Assembly: GCA_964567045.1 (NCBI GenBank)
Contig: CAZMLE010000004.1
Coordinates: forward strand, 56,293-120,292
Direction of reading: 5' to 3'
Source of the DNA: JAFNGF01 sp964567045
GTDB taxonomy: Bacteria; Planctomycetota; Phycisphaerae; Sedimentisphaerales; Anaerobacaceae
DNA length: 64,000 bases
Both the position numbers and the translations under genes were made by a program. Within the stretch, counting starts at the first letter, position 1. Each line of letters opens with the position of its first letter. The notes below the pieces were generated by a model. It was given only the letters and a program-made list of their open reading frames with translations, did no database searches and was not told the DNA's origin. Shown here piece by piece: positions 32,834-41,104 of the stretch.

Positions 32834-34111
32834 ATGGCAGAATTCAAGATTGAGCCGGCACAAAGAATAAAGCGTCTGCCGCCCTATCTATTCGGGCGGC
32901 TGAATGCACTCAAATCAGCTAAACGCCAGCAGGGCGCCGACATTATCGACCTCGGTATGGGCAATCCCTCGGATGGTGCGCCGCAAATTGTCATTGATAA
33001 GCTCTGCGAAGCGGTCCGCGACAGGCGAAATCACCGATATAGCGCATCGCGAGGTATCAAGGGCCTGCTAAGGGAAGTAGCGATAAAATACGAGAAAAAA
33101 TGGAATGTGCAGCTCGATCCGCAGACCGAAGTGCTGGCTTGCATCGGCTCGAAGGAAGGTTTCAGCCATTTGTGCCTGGCGATGCTCCAGACGGGCGACA
33201 CCGCAATTGTGCCGGACCCAGCCTTTCCCATACATAATTACGCCGTGGCGATGGCCGGGGCAAACGTCATAACCGTGCCTTTGGGCAACGACCAGAAGTT
33301 CCTCGATACCATCGCGATGGTCTGCGAGCGTTTGTATCCCAAGCCGAAGCTCTTGATCCTGAACTATCCTAACAATCCGACCACAATGACGGTGGAGCAA
33401 GGATTTTTTGAGACGGTGGTAGACGTGGCAAAGCGGTTCGGCATCGTGGTGATCCACGACTTCGCTTACGGCGAGACTTGTTTTGATGGCTATAAGGCCC
33501 CCAGTTTTCTTTCGGTAAAAGGGGCCAAGGATATCGGCGTCGAATTTATAACGATGAGCAAGCCCTACAGTATGGCGGGCTTTCGGATCGGCTTCGTTGC
33601 AGGCAACAAGGATATGATCGACTATCTTGCGACAATCAAAGGCTATTATGACTACGGCATCTTTCAAGCCATACAGATAGCCGGCATTATTGCCATGCGA
33701 CATTGCGACCAGGATATCATTGTTCAAAACCAAAGGTATCAGTCCCGGCGGGATGTGCTTTGCGATGGTCTTACCAGGATCGGCTGGGAAGTTCAAAAGC
33801 CCCTTGCCACGATGTTTGTGTGGGCAAAGGTGCCGGAGCATTGCCTTAAAGGCAAGAGCACGATCGACTACGCGATGGACTTGATGGAGCACGCAGAAGT
33901 GGCAATCGCCCCAGGCAGGGCTTTCGGCGAATACGGCGAGGGCTATATGCGGATTGCCTTAGTGGAAAACGAGCAGCGCCTGCGCCAGGCGATTCGCAAT
34001 ATGAACCGATTTGCGCACGAGAAACCTGTAAGGAAAACAAAAGCCAGTCCGCCAGAGGGCCCGCGCTCCGCGGGAACCGCAGACGTAGGGCGGCCCAGCC
34101 CAAAGCCATGA
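32834..34111 (+). CDS. class I PLP-dependent aminotransferase (AlaC-like)
   Basis: A protein of 425 aa. Fold type I: IIDLGMGNPSDGAP near 38, HRYSASRGIKGLLREV near 73, GSKEGFSHLCLAML near 108, PNNPTTMTV near 178, the PLP Lys in TMSKPYSMAGFRIGF (Lys243) and MRIALVENEQRLRQA near 378. It looks like the alanine/glutamate-pyruvate transaminase AlaC and the related LL-diaminopimelate aminotransferase group. Which amino acid it uses cannot be fixed from sequence alone. The last ~20 residues (SPPEGPRSAGTADVGRPSPK) are non-conserved and encoded by a GC-rich palindrome (GGGCCCGCGCTCCGCGGGAA near 34057), so the C-terminus was extended by a repeat. Confidence 0.88.
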   Translation: MAEFKIEPAQRIKRLPPYLFGRLNALKSAKRQQGADIIDLGMGNPSDGAPQIVIDKLCEAVRDRRNHRYSASRGIKGLLREVAIKYEKKWNVQLDPQTEVLACIGSKEGFSHLCLAMLQTGDTAIVPDPAFPIHNYAVAMAGANVITVPLGNDQKFLDTIAMVCERLYPKPKLLILNYPNNPTTMTVEQGFFETVVDVAKRFGIVVIHDFAYGETCFDGYKAPSFLSVKGAKDIGVEFITMSKPYSMAGFRIGFVAGNKDMIDYLATIKGYYDYGIFQAIQIAGIIAMRHCDQDIIVQNQRYQSRRDVLCDGLTRIGWEVQKPLATMFVWAKVPEHCLKGKSTIDYAMDLMEHAEVAIAPGRAFGEYGEGYMRIALVENEQRLRQAIRNMNRFAHEKPVRKTKASPPEGPRSAGTADVGRPSPKP

Positions 34112-34175
34112 TTGCCCAGAGGCGGTCCTGATTGTTATTAATATCTGACTATTTGCCAATAATGCGAAAAAAAGC

Positions 34176-34204
34176 TTGACTTTATCGGGCGGTCTTGTTC
34201 CAAT
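34176..34204 (+). promoter_or_regulatory. possible promoter for the double PEP-CTERM gene
   Basis: TTGACT (34176-34181), a 17-bp spacer and TCCAAT (34199-34204), 79 bp before the ATG. The -35 is good; the -10 matches 4 of 6. Confidence 0.35.
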
Positions 34205-34282
34205 TGAAGTACGCCCGAAGGGTGCGCAACATCTATAATTGTTGATGCGCGGTTTGGGCCAGGACACGGAGGAGGGATCAGA

Positions 34283-35473
34283 ATGGAAGGTCCCAGTCGA
34301 GTATTAACAGGATGGCAGGCCAGAATAGTAACCATTGCAGTTGTTGTGGGGGGTCTGGCTGCGCCGGCACAGAGCCAGCCCGCCATGCGCCCGGCGGGCG
34401 AGGGTGCAGATGTGGCACTACTTCTTCAGCAGGCGCCGCTCGAGGGCGGGATAATAACTCCCAGCAGGGGCGTTCATTTCTTTGCATTGAATTCCGAGAT
34501 TGTTTTGACGGCAATTCCGAACCCCGGCTATAAATTTATCTACTGGTTGGGCGACGTTGGCAACCCCACGGCAAATCGCACAATAACCTATCTTAATAAG
34601 CCGAAAATAATAATTGCGGTATTTGAGCCGGTCGAATACGACAGCTCATTCATGGGCCGGGGTTCTGTCGGCGGCGGCCGGGTGACCTCCGGCGGCTTGA
34701 TCACCGCCGCAGACTATGGCGGCTGGGGGCAAACAAGGCTGGCAAGCTCTGGGTCAAGGCCGTCAGAAAGTCAAGCCCCTAACCTTTATCAGCAAGTCGT
34801 AGAGCCGTTACCGCCGATCCCGGAACCGGCGACAAGCGTGTTGTTACTTCTGGGTACGCTGTTCGTCATCGCCAGAAAAAGGAATAGGGCAGTTATACTA
34901 CTGCTGTTTATTCTTTGCCTGGTACCTTCAGCCAATGCTGGGCTCTTTATTTCAGTCAATGGCGTCATTGAGCCGCCTTTGGCCGAGGTCTACCTGCAGC
35001 CGGGCGAAACGGCCATTCTGGGCATCCTCGGGGATGGTTTGACGCCACCTCCCATCGCTCTCTACTTGTTAGTCGAAGGTCCCGGCTCGATCGATGGGCA
35101 TACCATGGTTTATCCTGGTTCTCTATCCACCTACGAAGACCTGGAGGCCATCGCTGATAGTATGGGCATGTCCCCAGAGAATGCCTTGCCTGTTTTGGGG
35201 GATGAAACGGGCTACAGCAATCTTCAAGACATCGGCATCATATCGCTGGTAGATATGGCTATTCCACCTGCGCCCCTGGAAGGGGTATTAGTCAATGACA
35301 TCATTTTCCATTGTAATGGCCTGGGTGACGTCAAGCTTACCATGTGGACTTGCGCATATATCCCCGTGATTTTCGACACGCAAGTTATTGGCCAGATTCC
35401 TGAGCCGATGACACTTTTTCTGCTCGGCCTGGGCGGTGTTATATTGGCCAGAAAGGCCAGGCGGTGTGCATAG
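34283..35473 (+). CDS. two PEP-CTERM proteins in one reading frame
   Basis: A protein of 396 aa behind GGAGGGATCAGA. Part 1 has a signal peptide (about 10-32), an InlB-type B-repeat-like module (LTAIPNPGYKFIYWLGDVG) and a complete PEP-CTERM sorting tail at about 175-208 (PIPEPATSVLLLLGTLFVIARKRNR). The frame then runs without stop into a second leader (VILLLFILCLVPSANAG), a second beta-rich domain and a second PEP-CTERM tail at the end (QIPEPMTLFLLGLGG then ARKARR). There is no ATG, GTG or TTG near the second leader, so it is either made as one chain or fused by mutation. Exosortase normally cuts before such tails, so the internal one is unexpected. Confidence 0.75.
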   Translation: MEGPSRVLTGWQARIVTIAVVVGGLAAPAQSQPAMRPAGEGADVALLLQQAPLEGGIITPSRGVHFFALNSEIVLTAIPNPGYKFIYWLGDVGNPTANRTITYLNKPKIIIAVFEPVEYDSSFMGRGSVGGGRVTSGGLITAADYGGWGQTRLASSGSRPSESQAPNLYQQVVEPLPPIPEPATSVLLLLGTLFVIARKRNRAVILLLFILCLVPSANAGLFISVNGVIEPPLAEVYLQPGETAILGILGDGLTPPPIALYLLVEGPGSIDGHTMVYPGSLSTYEDLEAIADSMGMSPENALPVLGDETGYSNLQDIGIISLVDMAIPPAPLEGVLVNDIIFHCNGLGDVKLTMWTCAYIPVIFDTQVIGQIPEPMTLFLLGLGGVILARKARRCA

Positions 35474-35479
35474 CACACC
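35463..35479. repeat. GGTGTGC-ATA-GCACACC palindrome at convergent gene ends
   Basis: A 7-bp stem and 3-nt loop. It encodes the last residues (RCA) and the TAG stop of the PEP-CTERM protein and abuts the stop of the convergent gene at 35480. GCGGTGTGCATAGCA also occurs at 63911-63925. Confidence 0.55.
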
Positions 35480-35746
35480 CTACCTGAATCTATAGCCGCA
35501 CGTATCAGCGGTAATAAACTCAGATTCGGTTCGCGGATATTTTCTGCAATTCAAGGGACGCAGCAAATAAATGGTGCAACGTGATTTCCCATCCGCCCCA
35601 TATCTAAGGAAGGGACATACATTCGGCAGCCTACAGCAGGCACCGCAACGAATACACCGGCCTTTGCGCCTCGTAGAAACAGGCAGAATTGAAGTAAAAG
35701 TCCGTTTTATTCTTGCCAACCAGGTATTTTGCGCCGCATCAGCCAT
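35480..35746 (-). CDS. YkgJ-family cysteine-cluster protein
   Basis: A protein of 88 aa from ATG 35746 (MADAAQNTWLARI); a TTG at 35806 would overlap the DUF2752 gene. It contains RCIRCGACCRLPNVCPFL and later CTIYLLRPLNCRKYP, the eight-Cys pattern of the YkgJ/UPF0153 family, thought to bind a Zn or Fe-S cluster. The function is not known. It is the third gene of a compact minus-strand set with the DUF2752 and DUF4190 genes. Confidence 0.8.
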   Translation of the reverse strand: MADAAQNTWLARIKRTFTSILPVSTRRKGRCIRCGACCRLPNVCPFLRYGADGKSRCTIYLLRPLNCRKYPRTESEFITADTCGYRFR

Positions 35747-35766
35747 AAGCAGGGATTTTGTCCATA

Positions 35767-36177
35767 TCAGCCAACACACAATACGACGTACGCCCAGTTG
35801 ATGCAAAACAGTACAATGGCCAGAACCCAGGCGATTGCGCGTTCAGTATGTGTCAGATAGAGTCGCACGCTTCGGGCGAAAAATAAGCGCACCACGATAG
35901 CGATGAACAATACAGCCAATACCGAAAACAGAAGAGGATTGCATAACCAAGCGTGGCTGACTTGGCCGTGCAGCAGGCACAATACACCCCGGGTGAATCC
36001 ACAAGTCGGACACGCAATACCGGTTCCCCACTTGAACGGACAGGTGTGGATCGACTGCCCAGTATGGCCCGTCAGCCAAATGATCGTCCCTCCCATCGCT
36101 AACCATACCGACAGCAGAAATAGCGCCCACAGCGGCCACCCGGTACGCCGAGGACTACGCACAAGCTCAATTTTCAT
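35767..36177 (-). CDS. DUF2752 membrane protein
   Basis: A protein of 136 aa from ATG 36177 behind AGAAGATGTG; the frame to 36282 is open but overlaps the DUF4190 gene. Three membrane segments: about 15-35 (LWALFLLSVWLAMGGTIIWL), 72-96 (LLFSVLAVLFIAIVVRLFF) and 110-130. The DUF2752 signature CPFKWGTGIACPTCGFTRGV lies between the first two. The family is common in Bacteroidetes and Planctomycetes and has no settled role. It lies 14 bp after the DUF4190 gene and 20 bp before the YkgJ gene, so the three are probably co-transcribed. Confidence 0.85.
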   Translation of the reverse strand: MKIELVRSPRRTGWPLWALFLLSVWLAMGGTIIWLTGHTGQSIHTCPFKWGTGIACPTCGFTRGVLCLLHGQVSHAWLCNPLLFSVLAVLFIAIVVRLFFARSVRLYLTHTERAIAWVLAIVLFCINWAYVVLCVG

Positions 36178-36191
36178 CACATCTTCTGGTC

Positions 36192-36539
36192 TTATCGGTG
36201 CATGGTGGCGACACTGGCACCTAATATGAGGAGCCAGATAAAGATCCATACAATAACAAGTATCACGCCGATCATTCCACAAATTTTGCCGGCCTGCGTC
36301 AGTCCCCTACCGTCTGGGTCCATTGTGCCGGCAGCCATCTCTCTCAAGTCGTTGTTTCCCATCACCCAGGCAATGATACCACAGATGAAGCACACGACGA
36401 TGCCCAGGATGCCCAGAGCCAGGACGACACCGCCGCGATGAGGCCTAAGCGGTAGCTGTGTTGAAGGTTGGGGTCCTATCGAGGCAGCGCGAACCGGCCA
36501 GTCCGCTGATGGTGCGCGGGGTTCAGAATTTTCTGTCAT
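36192..36539 (-). CDS. DUF4190 membrane protein
   Basis: A protein of 115 aa. A Pro-rich cytoplasmic start (residues 1-35) leads to two TM helices, GVVLALGILGIVVCFICGIIAW and GMIGVILVIVWIFIWLLIL. Between them is MGNNDLREMAAGTMDPDGRGLTQAGKI, the typical DUF4190 loop. DUF4190 proteins often pair with DUF2752 proteins, as here. The role is unknown. It is the first gene of the three-gene set; AGGAGACCATC precedes the ATG. Confidence 0.85.
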   Translation of the reverse strand: MTENSEPRAPSADWPVRAASIGPQPSTQLPLRPHRGGVVLALGILGIVVCFICGIIAWVMGNNDLREMAAGTMDPDGRGLTQAGKICGMIGVILVIVWIFIWLLILGASVATMHR

Positions 36540-36699
36540 GATGGTCTCCTAAAAAACACCTCTGCACTGTGCGAGTCAGTCGCTGACGACCTACGATCTT
36601 GAAATTTCCAACGCAGCGCCGAGCGCCTGCCGGCCAGTATATCGGCACCCGGGAAAACGCCAAGCAGAATTTGAAGATTTCTATCGCAGGGTCTCGATA

Positions 36700-36745
36700 C
36701 CGATACCCGACGGGCATCCAGCATCAAGCATCTGGTATCCAGACC
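36700..36745. repeat. GCATCCAGCATCAAGCATC repeat
   Basis: GATACCCGACGGGCATCCAG then CATCAAGCATCTGGTATCCAG. Related to the copy at 5445. It occupies the 270-bp gap between the DUF4190 gene and the lipoprotein gene. No other clear element is seen in that gap. Confidence 0.55.
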
Positions 36746-36809
36746 TGCGGGCTGCCTTTCGCTGTGAACCTCGTCGTCCGACGCCAAAGTCCGGCTTTGG
36801 ACGACGGCG

Positions 36810-38312
36810 TCAGAAATGTCGCATTATCTCATCAGGCCAGCTCGCACTTAGAATCCGACTCTCGCCATCTTCAAGAACAACTATTTCTTTACGGGTGGGC
36901 TTTTCTTGGGCATCCTTGGTCTTAGTTAGAAAATGACTGTTTTCAGATACTAAGAAAGACACGCCTCTATTGCCTTTCCACGCCGGCGCCAGCTTTAGAC
37001 CATCCTCCTCCCCAAATCCTTCGTCTTGTTCAATCGGAATCTCTATTGAGTCTGTTCCCAGCGTGTAACCGACAAACCTGTTATTTTTTATCGGCAACAC
37101 AACGTTTTTCCCATCCGGCGACAGGGCAAACTGCGTCATACTCATAGCCTTGCTGGTATGATTCGACACACTCGTGGGCAGCACATCAGTTACAGTGCCT
37201 GTAATACAGTCGTAGCAAAACAGAGACCACCCAGGCTCGTCTTTTTTACTTGCAGGCAGTGACAGGACGCAACTTGAAAAGAATATCCGGTCGCCCGTGC
37301 CGTACTGGACCTTCAGCCAGAGATAAAATATCCCACCTGCAAGTGAGGCGGTCTTACCGGTACAATGGTGCGTACCGGCTGAACCTTGCTCGGACAGTTC
37401 CGTCGGTGCAGCCAGGAGGCTGCCATTTTCATCGGCAACAATTCGCTCCTCAAAGGTGCCCAGAATGGTATTCTCGTTACTCAAATCCTTTGAATCCGCT
37501 GTCAAATATGCAATTGCTCGGCCATCTTTTCGCCAGTCGTAGCCCCACGCGACAGGATGAGTTACAAGCATCGCCTTGACGTCAGCGCCAAGCGATGCGA
37601 CATACAGGCCGTGCTCCTCGAACGCATTGCTCACCTGTCCTTGCTGTGTGTGCATTAAGTAGGCCAGAAATTTACAATCGGGCGAAAATTTCATCCCCAC
37701 CACGCTAAACAGACTGGCCGCTACTACGCGACTCTTATCCGGAGCAGCGCTTCTTGCAACGCCCAGCGTGGCTTGCGCCACAACAATCCGGCTGTATGAG
37801 ATCTCCTTTTCCTTGCCCGCTTTGATTCCTTCACCGCCCAATATTCTGGAGAGCTCATCATCTGCGTTTTCACACACGTACCGAATCGCCCAATTTCTAT
37901 AGTCATCGGGCACCAAAGGCCCCTGTTCCGGAAAGGGAAAGTTGCCGTCGGCCAGTCCGCCGGCATCCAATATGCTCTTTCTTGTTTGCTCGGCATAATA
38001 CTGTATCATCTTCACCTGGCCCGGCGGAAGCACCTTTAGTCCTTCCGGCAAACTTGCACACTTAACTCGCTGGCTGTAAGCGATCAAATTGCCGTGCTTT
38101 GAGATGGCCGGCCATGATTGAATGTTCTCCTTTGCGATCTCAGTCAATGCTCCGGTTGTCCCGTCCACTAAGTACAACGCTCCTTCAACTCTCAACAATC
38201 CTATGGACCCGTCTTGCGACCACTCCAGCGAATCTTCGGGAATACAACCTGCAAACAAGACTGCGGCGACATAGAAAGCCGCCAGGCCAGAAGTCATTCT
38301 GCGATTATTCAT
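36810..38312 (-). CDS. lipoprotein with TolB-like propeller repeats, function unknown
   Basis: A protein of 500 aa. The signal ends in a lipobox (AAVLFAGC, Cys23). The body reads as irregular propeller blades: LEWSQDGSIGLLRVEGALYL, WPAISKHGNLIAYSQ, MKFSPDCKFLAYLMH, YDWRKDGRAIAYLT and FALSPDGKNVVLPIKNN. It is likely a periplasm-facing, membrane-anchored protein that binds other proteins or glycans. I recognise no enzyme motif. It is not clearly co-transcribed with its neighbours, though topA follows on the same strand upstream of a repeat-filled gap. Confidence 0.65.
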   Translation of the reverse strand: MNNRRMTSGLAAFYVAAVLFAGCIPEDSLEWSQDGSIGLLRVEGALYLVDGTTGALTEIAKENIQSWPAISKHGNLIAYSQRVKCASLPEGLKVLPPGQVKMIQYYAEQTRKSILDAGGLADGNFPFPEQGPLVPDDYRNWAIRYVCENADDELSRILGGEGIKAGKEKEISYSRIVVAQATLGVARSAAPDKSRVVAASLFSVVGMKFSPDCKFLAYLMHTQQGQVSNAFEEHGLYVASLGADVKAMLVTHPVAWGYDWRKDGRAIAYLTADSKDLSNENTILGTFEERIVADENGSLLAAPTELSEQGSAGTHHCTGKTASLAGGIFYLWLKVQYGTGDRIFFSSCVLSLPASKKDEPGWSLFCYDCITGTVTDVLPTSVSNHTSKAMSMTQFALSPDGKNVVLPIKNNRFVGYTLGTDSIEIPIEQDEGFGEEDGLKLAPAWKGNRGVSFLVSENSHFLTKTKDAQEKPTRKEIVVLEDGESRILSASWPDEIMRHF

Positions 38313-38368
38313 AACGTTTCTCCTTGCGTCAGAAATGGTGCCGCTTCGCCGATAGTATACCGCAACGG

Positions 38369-38446
38369 CAATCCCGTCTGAAAAGGCGGGGCTAAGTATT
38401 TCATTTTATTTAGCCCCGCAATTCATTGCGGGATTTAGCCCCGCGC
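38369..38446. repeat. AGCCCCGC / GCGGGGCT composite palindrome at the topA end
   Basis: AATCCCGTCTGAAAAGGCGG, GGCTAAG, then TTTAGCCCCGCAATTCATTG, CGGGATTTAGCCCCGC. Several nested inverted repeats of the same family as 19072, 20138 and 56183. The minus-strand reading GCGGGGCTAAAT supplies the last Gly codon and TAA stop of topA. Confidence 0.75.
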
Positions 38447-40846
38447 CACACGCGAGGTCTTGGCACTCTTTCTGCCGAGGATTTCGTCGGCTTGCTCCGG
38501 GGTTTCAGGCGGCCACTGCCCGGCGGACTGCAATTCTTTCAGGCGCTCGAGTTGCTTAATACCGACGATGGTTCTGCACTTTGGGAACCTGCTGCAGCCC
38601 AGGAATGGCCCTTTTTTGCCCTGCCTGATCAGTAACTTTCCTTGCTTGCATTTATGACAGGTAATCTCGGTCGGCTCAGGTCGTGCTTTTGCCGGCAGGA
38701 CATTGCCCTGTTTGTCAAGCTTGAGAGTTGACTTGCAGGTCGGGTAGTCGGCACATCCCAGAAATGGGCCGAATCGCCCATTCTTATACAACATCGGCTT
38801 GCCGCAGACCGGACATTTATGTTCGCTCTGGCGGTCTGCCGGGATTGTTTGGACCATCTTGCCGTCCCTGTCACAGGGACAGGCAAATTTGCAGGAGGGA
38901 TACGCCGAGCAGCTTAGGAACCTTCCCTTTTTGCCGAATTTGTAAACAAGCTTCTGACCACACTGCGGGCAGTCATACTCACTGGGACTGACTTCAGCTT
39001 TGGCGTGCTTCATTTGTGTAAGTGCGGTCTCGAGGTTCTGCCTGAATGGGCCGTAAAAGCTCCTCAAAACTTCCAGCCAGTCAAGATGCTGCTCTTCGAT
39101 TTTGTCGAGCTGCTCTTCCATATAGCGGGTGAAGCTGATGTCCATTATCTTAGGGAAGTACTGGCCAAGTTTATCGGTGACTATCTCGGCCAGATCTGTG
39201 GCGAAGAATTTTTTGTCGCTCTGCTGGACGTAGCCTCGCTCCTGGATAGTGCTTATGATGGGAGCATACGTGCTTGGCCTGCCGATGCCTTCGCTTTCGA
39301 GGGCCTTAACTAAAGATGCTTCGGTATATCGGGCCGGCGGCTTGGTGAAATGCTGCTCGGGCCGGATATCGACAACCGCCAGATTCTGGCCCACTCGCAT
39401 TTGGGGCAGCAGTTGTTCGCTAGAGGCGGTCGACCAGACTTTTGTAAAGCCGTCAAATACCAACACTCGCCCGCTGGCTCTATAGCAGCACCGCCCAATG
39501 GCTTGGCCATCCCTGATCGGGAGTGAAGTCTCAGCCATGATACTGAGGTTCGTAACGTCCCATCGGGCAGGCGTCATCTGGCAGGCGGTAAAGCGCCGCC
39601 AGATAAGGTCATACAGTTTGAATTGGTCGTTGGTAAGGAACTGCTTTATATCATTGGGCGTAAGGTCGACATCAGTTGGGTGGATAGCTTCATGTGCGGC
39701 TTGCGCGGTTTTCTTTGAAGCATAGACCACGGCTTTTTGCGGCAGATAATCCGGGCCCAGGTGTGCTCTTATATAGTTGCGGGCGTCTTCGACAGCCTCG
39801 CCCGACAGATGTGTGCTGTCTGTTCGCATATAGGTAATAAGCCCCAGGAAACCCATCGAACCCAGGTCAATGCCCTCGTACAACTGCTGAGCGATGGCCA
39901 TAGTTCGTTTGGCGGCAAAGCCCAGCCGATTGGCTCCCGCCTGCTGCAAGGTGGAAGTTATGAAGGGCGCTGCGGGCTGAGAAACGGACTGTTTGGTCTG
40001 CATATCGGCCAGCTTAAATTCCGCCCCGCGCAGTGCGCTGAAGATGCGGTCGGCTTGCTCCCTGTCAGGCGCGTGGAATTTCTCATCGCCGATTTTGTAT
40101 AGTTCCGCCTTGAAGGCGTTATGTTCCTGCAGCCATCTTTCTTGTTCTGCAACAGTTGGGCCTTTATCGTCCGGAGTTTTCGCCGCCGTAAAATCCAGCC
40201 ATTTTTGATGATAGTCACTCTGCAAGTCGGTGGTGAAGACCGCTGGGATAAGCCAGTATTCTTGGGTTTTAAAGTTGCGGATTTCCCGCTCTCTTTGGAC
40301 TATGATTTTGACCGCGACGGACTGAACCCGGCCGGCTGACAACCCCCGCGCCACCTTCTTCCACAATAGTGGGCTTATCTGATAGCCGACTATTCGGTCG
40401 AGAATTCGCCGGGCTTGCTGAGCCATAACCTTGTCCATATCGATCTTGCCTGGCTCGGCGAATGCACGCTGGATAGCAGATTGGGTAATAGCATTGAAAA
40501 CTACGCGGTATGTTTTCTCCTGCGGCACATCAAGGATCTGTGCCAGGTGCCAGGCGATGGCCTCGCCTTCGCGGTCCAGGTCGGTAGCCAGAAATAGCCG
40601 GTCAATTTTTTTTGCCGCTGCTTTTAGCGACGTTGCGATGCGTTTTTTGCCCGGCATTATCTCGTAGGTCGGCTTGAAATCGTTCTCTATATCAACGCTA
40701 AGGCCGTTTGAAGGCAGGTCGCGGATGTGGCCCATCGAGGCCTTTACTTCGTAGTCCGGCCCGAGATATTTGTTTATCGTTTTCGCCTTGGCCGGCGATT
40801 CGACAATCACCAAAGATTTTCTGTTCGCTGAACCTGACTCTACCAT
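38435..40846 (-). CDS. topA: DNA topoisomerase I
   Basis: A protein of 803 aa. It relaxes negative supercoils by cutting one strand. The TOPRIM domain starts at KSLVIVESPAKAKTINKYLG and has FLATDLDREGEAIAWHL. The active-site Tyr339 is in GLITYMRTDSTHLSG. The C-terminus carries three four-Cys zinc ribbons (CPQCGQKLVYKFG.., CPVCGKPMLYKNG.., CHKCKQGKLLIRQG..), as in longer bacterial TopA. Start ATG 40846 is followed by ESGSANRKSLVI; the ribosome site is weak. The final residues RVARG and the stop come from a dispersed repeat, so the tail after ADEILGRKSAKTS is probably not native. Confidence 0.96.
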   Translation of the reverse strand: MVESGSANRKSLVIVESPAKAKTINKYLGPDYEVKASMGHIRDLPSNGLSVDIENDFKPTYEIMPGKKRIATSLKAAAKKIDRLFLATDLDREGEAIAWHLAQILDVPQEKTYRVVFNAITQSAIQRAFAEPGKIDMDKVMAQQARRILDRIVGYQISPLLWKKVARGLSAGRVQSVAVKIIVQREREIRNFKTQEYWLIPAVFTTDLQSDYHQKWLDFTAAKTPDDKGPTVAEQERWLQEHNAFKAELYKIGDEKFHAPDREQADRIFSALRGAEFKLADMQTKQSVSQPAAPFITSTLQQAGANRLGFAAKRTMAIAQQLYEGIDLGSMGFLGLITYMRTDSTHLSGEAVEDARNYIRAHLGPDYLPQKAVVYASKKTAQAAHEAIHPTDVDLTPNDIKQFLTNDQFKLYDLIWRRFTACQMTPARWDVTNLSIMAETSLPIRDGQAIGRCCYRASGRVLVFDGFTKVWSTASSEQLLPQMRVGQNLAVVDIRPEQHFTKPPARYTEASLVKALESEGIGRPSTYAPIISTIQERGYVQQSDKKFFATDLAEIVTDKLGQYFPKIMDISFTRYMEEQLDKIEEQHLDWLEVLRSFYGPFRQNLETALTQMKHAKAEVSPSEYDCPQCGQKLVYKFGKKGRFLSCSAYPSCKFACPCDRDGKMVQTIPADRQSEHKCPVCGKPMLYKNGRFGPFLGCADYPTCKSTLKLDKQGNVLPAKARPEPTEITCHKCKQGKLLIRQGKKGPFLGCSRFPKCRTIVGIKQLERLKELQSAGQWPPETPEQADEILGRKSAKTSRVARG

Positions 40847-40948
40847 AAATAAGACTCATCGTCAGGGGCTCCCGCAGAGCGGGGACCCAATTGCGTGGCA
40901 AAACCAATTCACTAATCGGCGCTTTGGGCAGCGCGATTTAGAATTGGA

Positions 40949-40977
40949 CAAATAAATGTGGCCGGCAGAAATGTCAA
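40949..40977 (-). promoter_or_regulatory. sigma70-type promoter of topA
   Basis: On the minus strand TTGACA, 17 bp, TATTTG, about 100 bp before the ATG. The -35 is perfect; the -10 matches 4 of 6. Confidence 0.5.
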
Positions 40978-41015
40978 GAAAAAACAATTTTCAAATAAGG
41001 TCAAGGTGAATTTCC

Positions 41016-41044
41016 TTGAATATGGAACGTGATTTAGCTAAAAT
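41016..41044 (+). promoter_or_regulatory. sigma70-type promoter for the secreted protein at 41105
   Basis: TTGAAT (41016-41021), a 17-bp spacer and TAAAAT (41039-41044), about 60 bp before the ATG. It is divergent from the topA promoter. Confidence 0.5.
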
Positions 41045-41104
41045 TAAAGTCGATCTCTGTGAAGAACCAATCTGATACAGAATTCGCACAAAAGGAGGAT
41101 TATC

